NCBI GenBank assembly: GCA_002449665.1
Contig: DJXH01000018.1
Location: 1 to 9,962 of the forward strand
Length of the DNA stretch: 9,962 nucleotides
From: Bacteroidales bacterium UBA7009
GTDB lineage: Bacteria; Bacteroidota; Bacteroidia; Bacteroidales; Paludibacteraceae
Direction of reading: 5' to 3'
The notes below the pieces were generated by a model that saw only the letters and a program-made list of their open reading frames with translations, had not been told where the DNA came from and searched no databases. Both the position numbers and the translations under genes were made by a program. Positions 6,118 to 9,962 of the stretch are shown in pieces. Each line of letters begins with the position of its first letter. Position 1 is the stretch's first letter.

Positions 6118-8127
6118 ATGAAAAAACTATGGGTGCTAATTGTTTTAGCAATTTTTTCTTACTCAACCTATGCACACGTACGCACTGAAATAAATGCTTC
6201 CCAAATGGCGGCAGAAGCCATAGCCGAGCTGTTACACTCCAAATCACCATCTAATAGACATTTCGCACCGGCAAAGGAAGATATGAAATTGGTTATGACA
6301 CTCTACAAACAGTCTTCCACTATTCATTCTGCACCTTTAAGAAATAGCAATAATCCTACAACAACAGATTCTGCAGAACCGGCTTTGTATGTTTTTAACA
6401 GCACCAAAGACGGCTTTGCCGTTATTTCTGCTGACGAACGCACTACAGAAGTATTGTGCGTTAGCGAAACCGGCAGCATAGACCCTAATGACATCAATCC
6501 GGCACTGCGCTGGTGGTTAGAGCGTTTTGCGGCAGAGATAAGTCTTGCTGACGAAAAATCAATACCGGCAAGAGCAATTGTCAATTTAGAACCCATTGAA
6601 CCTCTGCTTGGCGATATTGCGTGGGGGCAACTTAAACCCTATAACAACTTCTGCCCTATAGACAGTGCTGACAATACAAGATGCTATGCCGGTTGTATTG
6701 CCACTGCTGCCGCACAAATAATGTACTATTGGAAATATCCGGAAAAAGGCAAGGGACAACATTCATATACTTGGAAAAACTATGACCCGACATCGTTAGA
6801 TCCGAAAACAGGTCAATATACCAAAATAATACGTACTCAAACACTTTCTGCCAATTTCGGAGAAACGGAATACCAATGGGACAAGATGCTGCCGAAATAT
6901 GCTTCCAACTACAATACAGCCAACGCTAAAGCCGTAGCAACTCTGATGTCGCATATTGGGATTGCTTGCGAGATGGATTACGGAGGAATAAAGAAAGGCG
7001 GCAGTGCTGCATTTATCGGAATGATGGCTATCGCATTCAATAACTATTTTGATTATACCTATGACACGTATATTGACCAACTCATTTATAATTATCCAAT
7101 AACATATTTTGAGACAGCATTCTACAAATCACTCGAAGCCGGTAAACCCATCTATATGAGAGGTACCTCATCGGATAAGGGCGGACACGCTTTTATATGT
7201 GACGGCAGAAACGCAAACGGCTATTTTCACATAAATTGGGGTTGGTCGGGCAGCGGAAACTGCTACACCACACTTTCATCTATGCAGCCGTCTAATAATA
7301 CATCACAATATAAGTACTGTTTAGCCGCGCTTTGCGGTATATGTCCCCGACATCAGCCTATCAATGTGGATACACTGCCAACTTTCGGCAAATGCGGCGA
7401 TGATATGTATTGGACTTGTGAGCAGCCTTATAAAACACTTACTATCAAAGGCGAAGGCGAAATGTACGATTTTGACGGCAATAATGCTCCGTGGAAGGGA
7501 TATAAAAACGATATAGACACAATAGTTTTCGAATCAGTCAAAACAGGTATCACATCTATCGGGAATGAAGCATTTAATGAGTTGGCAAAAGTAAAAACAA
7601 TCACTATTCCTGAAACTGTTACAAGCATCGGCATCTTCGCTTTTTACTCTTGCTTAGCTCTTGAGAGGATTTCTCTACCTGACAGTTTGCAGCAAATAGG
7701 CGGCGGTGCTTTTGCTCTATGCGAGAACCTCACGGAGATTGTTATTCCCGCTAACATAACAGATATAGAAGACTTTACGTTTTATAGTTGTTTGTCTCTG
7801 ACAAAGATTACTTTAAAGCCTATTATTCCTCCTTCTGTAGTGGCAGATGCTTTTGAAGGTGTCGAGCGGACGACGCCACTTTATGTTCCTCGTCAGTCTA
7901 TAACTCTTTACCAAACTGCAGATGTATGGAAAGAGTTTTTGAACATCCGGCCGATTGATACTGACGATGAGACAAGTACTACCACAGACCTATGGCTATA
8001 CAGAACCACGGAGATTATATCTCCGTGCAAAATTCTTGAAAGCGGCAAGTTCTATCTGCTTATGCCGGATGGTACAAAGTATTCTCTTTCCGGCAGCGTA
8101 GAGAGTAGATTGAGTATTAGAAAATAA
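6118..8127 (+). CDS. Secreted C10-family cysteine protease (streptopain-like) with BspA-type LRR_5 C-terminus
   Basis: This is a 669-aa secreted endopeptidase precursor. Signal peptide 1-19 (KK, hydrophobic core, STYA/H cleavage) is followed by a Spi-type propeptide (about 20-155; VFNSTKDGFAVISADERTTE is typical). The C10 catalytic domain runs from about 160 to 420. Its nucleophile is Cys193 in GCIATAAAQIMYYW, the general base His357 in GGHAFICDG, and Asn373-Trp374 lie in HINWGWSGSGNCY, all as in streptococcal SpeB and Prevotella interpain. A linker of the kind CGDDMYWTC...APW (about 424-460) leads to three or four LRR_5 units (about 475-580; repeated SIG.FAF..C..L..I.LP) and the usual capping strand LYVPRQSITLYQ. 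A 50-aa tail has no recognisable type IX sorting domain. ATG 6118 is preferred over GTG 6094 because it begins the signal peptide. It starts 25 nt after ettA, and the catalytic site is intact. Confidence 0.92.
   Translation: MKKLWVLIVLAIFSYSTYAHVRTEINASQMAAEAIAELLHSKSPSNRHFAPAKEDMKLVMTLYKQSSTIHSAPLRNSNNPTTTDSAEPALYVFNSTKDGFAVISADERTTEVLCVSETGSIDPNDINPALRWWLERFAAEISLADEKSIPARAIVNLEPIEPLLGDIAWGQLKPYNNFCPIDSADNTRCYAGCIATAAAQIMYYWKYPEKGKGQHSYTWKNYDPTSLDPKTGQYTKIIRTQTLSANFGETEYQWDKMLPKYASNYNTANAKAVATLMSHIGIACEMDYGGIKKGGSAAFIGMMAIAFNNYFDYTYDTYIDQLIYNYPITYFETAFYKSLEAGKPIYMRGTSSDKGGHAFICDGRNANGYFHINWGWSGSGNCYTTLSSMQPSNNTSQYKYCLAALCGICPRHQPINVDTLPTFGKCGDDMYWTCEQPYKTLTIKGEGEMYDFDGNNAPWKGYKNDIDTIVFESVKTGITSIGNEAFNELAKVKTITIPETVTSIGIFAFYSCLALERISLPDSLQQIGGGAFALCENLTEIVIPANITDIEDFTFYSCLSLTKITLKPIIPPSVVADAFEGVERTTPLYVPRQSITLYQTADVWKEFLNIRPIDTDDETSTTTDLWLYRTTEIISPCKILESGKFYLLMPDGTKYSLSGSVESRLSIRK
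8007..8027. other. Perfect hairpin near the 3' end of the protease gene
   Basis: CACGGAGAT (8007-8015) and ATCTCCGTG (8019-8027) form a 9-bp perfect stem with a TAT loop, about 100 nt before the stop codon. It is G/C-rich enough to fold in mRNA but has no U-tract after it, so it is not a standard terminator. It may be chance or an mRNA-stabilising structure. Confidence 0.35.
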
Positions 8128-8150
8128 AAGAAACTATTACGAATGTGATA

Positions 8151-8194
8151 TAAGAAAACCGAAGCGTTACAACTGCTGTTGTAACGCTTCGGTT
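8151..8194 (-). terminator. Rho-independent terminator overlapping the cvpA stop codon
   Basis: A perfect 17-bp stem (8157-8173 with 8178-8194) with loop TGCT on plus (AGCA on minus) is followed on the minus strand by UUUU-C-UU (8158-8152). The stop codon of cvpA (8167-8169) and its last eight codons lie inside the stem. On the plus strand the bases after the stem are GCAGGTGTGG, with no U-tract, so it is oriented to end the minus-strand operon. The hairpin could still act as a 3' barrier for the convergent protease transcript. Confidence 0.85.
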
Positions 8195-8679
8195 GCAGGT
8201 GTGGCTTGCTGCCATATCGTGTTTGCCCGGTCAAGTGCCAACTTATACAGTTTGGACGAGACAATCACATCGTCGGGAATAAACTTAAATTCCGGTTGAG
8301 AGTTAATCAGATTAACGCAAAACACAACTACAATAACTACTATTCCCCATTTGGCGATACCGAAAATTCCGCCGGCAAGCCTGTTCAGTCCGCCAAGATG
8401 AATAGCACGGAAGAACTTATGCAGAATACGTGCGATGATGGTAAGAACAGTGGCAATAGCAATAAAAAGCACTGCGTATGCCACTGCTCTGCATACCGTC
8501 TCTGGCCAAGCCCAATGAGAGGCGAACCAAACTGCCAATGCCTTTCCCCATACCTTTGAGGCTATAAATCCGAGGACGATAGCGGCAATAGACACCGCCT
8601 CCGACAAAAAGCCTTTCATCAGTCCGCGCACAAGCCCGTAGAGTAGGGGAAGGATTATGATAGCATCGAGCCAGTTCAT
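8167..8679 (-). CDS. cvpA: CvpA family inner-membrane protein
   Basis: This is a 170-aa polytopic membrane protein with four hydrophobic segments (about 4-20, 24-42, 63-83 and 105-125) and a soluble C-terminal tail. Family marks are the N-terminal MNWLDAIIILPLLYGLVRGL with conserved W-D and G..RG, the central GLNRLAGGIFGIAKWG (97-112), and S..LY (141-145). CvpA was named for its requirement in colicin V production in E. coli; in other bacteria it is linked to envelope and bile-salt tolerance, but its molecular activity is not settled. It follows the DUF5689 gene by 12 nt and is probably cotranscribed with it. Its stop lies inside the transcription terminator. The length is normal for the family. 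Confidence 0.9.
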   Translation of the reverse strand: MNWLDAIIILPLLYGLVRGLMKGFLSEAVSIAAIVLGFIASKVWGKALAVWFASHWAWPETVCRAVAYAVLFIAIATVLTIIARILHKFFRAIHLGGLNRLAGGIFGIAKWGIVVIVVVFCVNLINSQPEFKFIPDDVIVSSKLYKLALDRANTIWQQATPATEALQQQL

Positions 8680-8691
8680 ATTACAATTCTT

Positions 8692-9873
8692 TTACTTGCT
8701 GTATTCCACTCTTGGCCACAAGCCGTTGGCTTTGTCGCCGTTAAGATAGAGTTCGAGGTCGTCAAGCGAGCGAATGCTTATAGACCAGTCGTCCCATCCG
8801 GGTGCATTGCTGTCCACGCCGTCGTAAATCTTTGAATTGTTGTTGTCGCGATAGTAGCCGAGTATGCCGGTAACGTTACCTTTATAGTTCTTGCAGTTGC
8901 TTATGCCTGATTTGTCGGCTCCGGGGAGATAGAAATGCGAGAACTTGGCATACTCGGAAACGGACACAAGTGTAACTCTGCCGTTGTCGTCAGCAATGAC
9001 ACGGCTTTGCGGGAAGCCCATATTGCCGGTGGTGGGAGCAAAGACATTGACGTTGCTGCCGTTGTCAAAGTCGTCGGGATTGCCTACGGTGCAATCTGCC
9101 AAATCGCCGTAATTACTATACTGTCCAGTGTAGTGAACATCTTTGATGCATACCAGTCTGCCATCGTCAAGACGGTTGTCCACCTGATTAAGACGACCGA
9201 TATATTCGTCAATCGTTATAGTATCACACTTAGGTGCTCTCGGTTGCCCGATGAGAGTGGTGCGCTTCTTAAACTCTGCGAAAGGTATTCTGCCCGGAGC
9301 CCAACCGACCTTCTCCTCGTATTTGTTGGCGTTGGTATTGTTGTTGTATGAGGGCGCGCAGAGTTGAGGCTGATTGGCATAGCGACCGATACAAAGACCG
9401 TCCACACGGATGAGAACTTCCTGACCTATCTGATACATTCCGCCGATAGAACTGCCGTCCACTGATATGCGGAGGGCTTGTTGCTTGCCGCCGACGAACT
9501 GCTGAATACAGAGTGTCTTATAGAAATTGCCGCTGTAGTCATCCGTCGTTATTCGTCCGCGAATAAACAGCGGTCGGTCGGTGGGTATGGTGTCGATGGA
9601 GAAAAGCCAAATGGTATCAAGATAACTGTCGTAGGTATGACCTTTGCCCGAGGCACGAAGACGATAGAGAGCAGGGTCGCAGTAGTTGCCTTTCTCGGTC
9701 ATATACGGTGCTTTTTTAAGCGCATTGAGTTGGAGAATCTTGCCGTTGCCTACGATCTGTTCTATCTCCTCATCGTAGGTGATGTAGGTCTTTTGGGGTT
9801 CGTCATACTTGCAGCTTGCCATAAAGAGGGTAACTGCCAAGAAAGATATTATGGTATAAATGCCTTTTTTCAT
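8692..9873 (-). CDS. DUF5689 domain lipoprotein
   Basis: The product is 393 aa. The N-terminus is a lipoprotein signal (KK, hydrophobic core, lipobox LFMAS-Cys21) with K-Y-D after the Cys, so it is probably lipidated and may reach the outer membrane or surface. Residues about 98-170 match the DUF5689 pattern: PLFIRGRITTDDYSGNFYKT, then an IQ...LRISVDG strand, then IGQEVLIRVDGLCIGRY. This looks like an OB-like beta barrel. A second strand-rich region runs to a GNVTGILGYYRD...WSISIRSLDDL ending (332-374). Proteins of this family often sit beside TonB-dependent receptors, and here a barrel C-terminus ends 16 nt upstream. It has an unusually clear Shine-Dalgarno. No enzymatic motif is visible, and the ligand is unknown. 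Confidence 0.85.
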   Translation of the reverse strand: MKKGIYTIISFLAVTLFMASCKYDEPQKTYITYDEEIEQIVGNGKILQLNALKKAPYMTEKGNYCDPALYRLRASGKGHTYDSYLDTIWLFSIDTIPTDRPLFIRGRITTDDYSGNFYKTLCIQQFVGGKQQALRISVDGSSIGGMYQIGQEVLIRVDGLCIGRYANQPQLCAPSYNNNTNANKYEEKVGWAPGRIPFAEFKKRTTLIGQPRAPKCDTITIDEYIGRLNQVDNRLDDGRLVCIKDVHYTGQYSNYGDLADCTVGNPDDFDNGSNVNVFAPTTGNMGFPQSRVIADDNGRVTLVSVSEYAKFSHFYLPGADKSGISNCKNYKGNVTGILGYYRDNNNSKIYDGVDSNAPGWDDWSISIRSLDDLELYLNGDKANGLWPRVEYSK

Positions 9874-9880
9874 ATTCGTT

Positions 9881-9888
9881 TCCTCCTT
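9881..9888 (-). promoter_or_regulatory. Strong Shine-Dalgarno for the DUF5689 lipoprotein gene
   Basis: On the minus strand AAGGAGGA ends 7 nt before the ATG at 9873-9871. It is the only strong, well-placed Shine-Dalgarno I found in front of a protein gene in this window; the others have A/T-rich leaders, as is typical of Bacteroidetes. It fixes the start codon choice. Confidence 0.8.
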
Positions 9889-9889
9889 A

Positions 9890-9962
9890 TTAGAATTTGT
9901 AAGTTACGGTTAGATAGAAGTTTGCGCCCCAAGCGTAGTAGTACTTGGCAGGGAATTTCCAA
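9890..9962 (-). CDS. C-terminus of an outer-membrane beta-barrel, probably a TonB-dependent receptor (partial)
   Basis: Only the last 24 codons are in the window; the gene continues beyond position 9962. They read KFPAKYYYAWGANFYLTVTY followed by KF and a stop. Alternating aromatic and polar residues and a terminal Phe are the signature of the last strand of an outer-membrane beta-barrel recognised by the BAM machinery. An identity as a TonB-dependent receptor is inferred from this ending and from the DUF5689 neighbour 16 nt downstream. The plug, SusC-type region and substrate cannot be judged from this fragment. Confidence 0.75.
   Translation of the reverse strand, partial: WKFPAKYYYAWGANFYLTVTYKF

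Noticed and set aside
8206..8559. 117-codon plus-strand open frame opposite cvpA
   Set aside because: Antisense shadow with no domain or start context; cvpA has clear family motifs and operon spacing.
1..9962. CRISPR array, prophage, transposase, toxin-antitoxin or defence genes
   Set aside because: Looked for on both strands; no regularly spaced repeats, no integrase or transposase motifs, and no paired small toxin-antitoxin frames were seen.

Overview
The window looks like chromosomal DNA from a member of the Bacteroidetes, most likely order Bacteroidales. The evidence is two promoters of the Bacteroides type (TTTG or TTG, about 20 bp, then TAnnTTTG), mostly missing Shine-Dalgarno sequences, a DUF349 repeat protein, a C10 (streptopain-family) secreted protease fused to BspA-like leucine-rich repeats, and a TonB-dependent receptor tail followed by a DUF5689 lipoprotein. 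Genus cannot be resolved from the sequence alone.

Layout. (1) 1-452 is non-coding. It holds a compact inverted-repeat element with three internal hairpins (28-154), a minus-strand tRNA-His gene with its own terminator (148-251), and two divergent promoters (332-363 minus, 389-419 plus). (2) 453-8127 is one plus-strand run of six closely packed genes: a four-repeat DUF349 coiled-coil protein, an FtsE-like ATPase that overlaps it by 4 nt, two tandem paralogous ABC-2 polysaccharide-export permeases (Wzm/TagG type), the ribosome-associated ABC-F factor EttA, and a secreted C10 cysteine protease with a C-terminal LRR_5 region. (3) 8151-9962 is on the minus strand. Read in transcription order it has the last 24 codons of an outer-membrane beta-barrel (probably a TonB-dependent receptor), a DUF5689 lipoprotein, cvpA, and a strong terminator whose stem contains the cvpA stop codon. 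It converges on the protease gene.

How the genes fit together. The plus-strand genes are spaced like an operon, with only one recognisable promoter at the front, but their functions do not form an obvious pathway. They cover an uncharacterised coiled-coil protein, a divisome-type ATPase without FtsX, two glycan-export permeases without a dedicated Wzt ATPase, a translation factor and an exoprotease. The permease pair without its ATPase is the main functional puzzle. On the minus strand, receptor plus DUF5689 lipoprotein looks like an envelope uptake or surface-binding unit with cvpA cotranscribed.

Most genes belong to known families. The least explained item is the folded element at 28-154. 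It could be a small structured RNA or a non-autonomous mobile repeat. The tRNA-His next to it is also odd, with two U-U mismatches in its acceptor stem. I did not find a clear new multi-gene system such as a defence island, CRISPR array or prophage.
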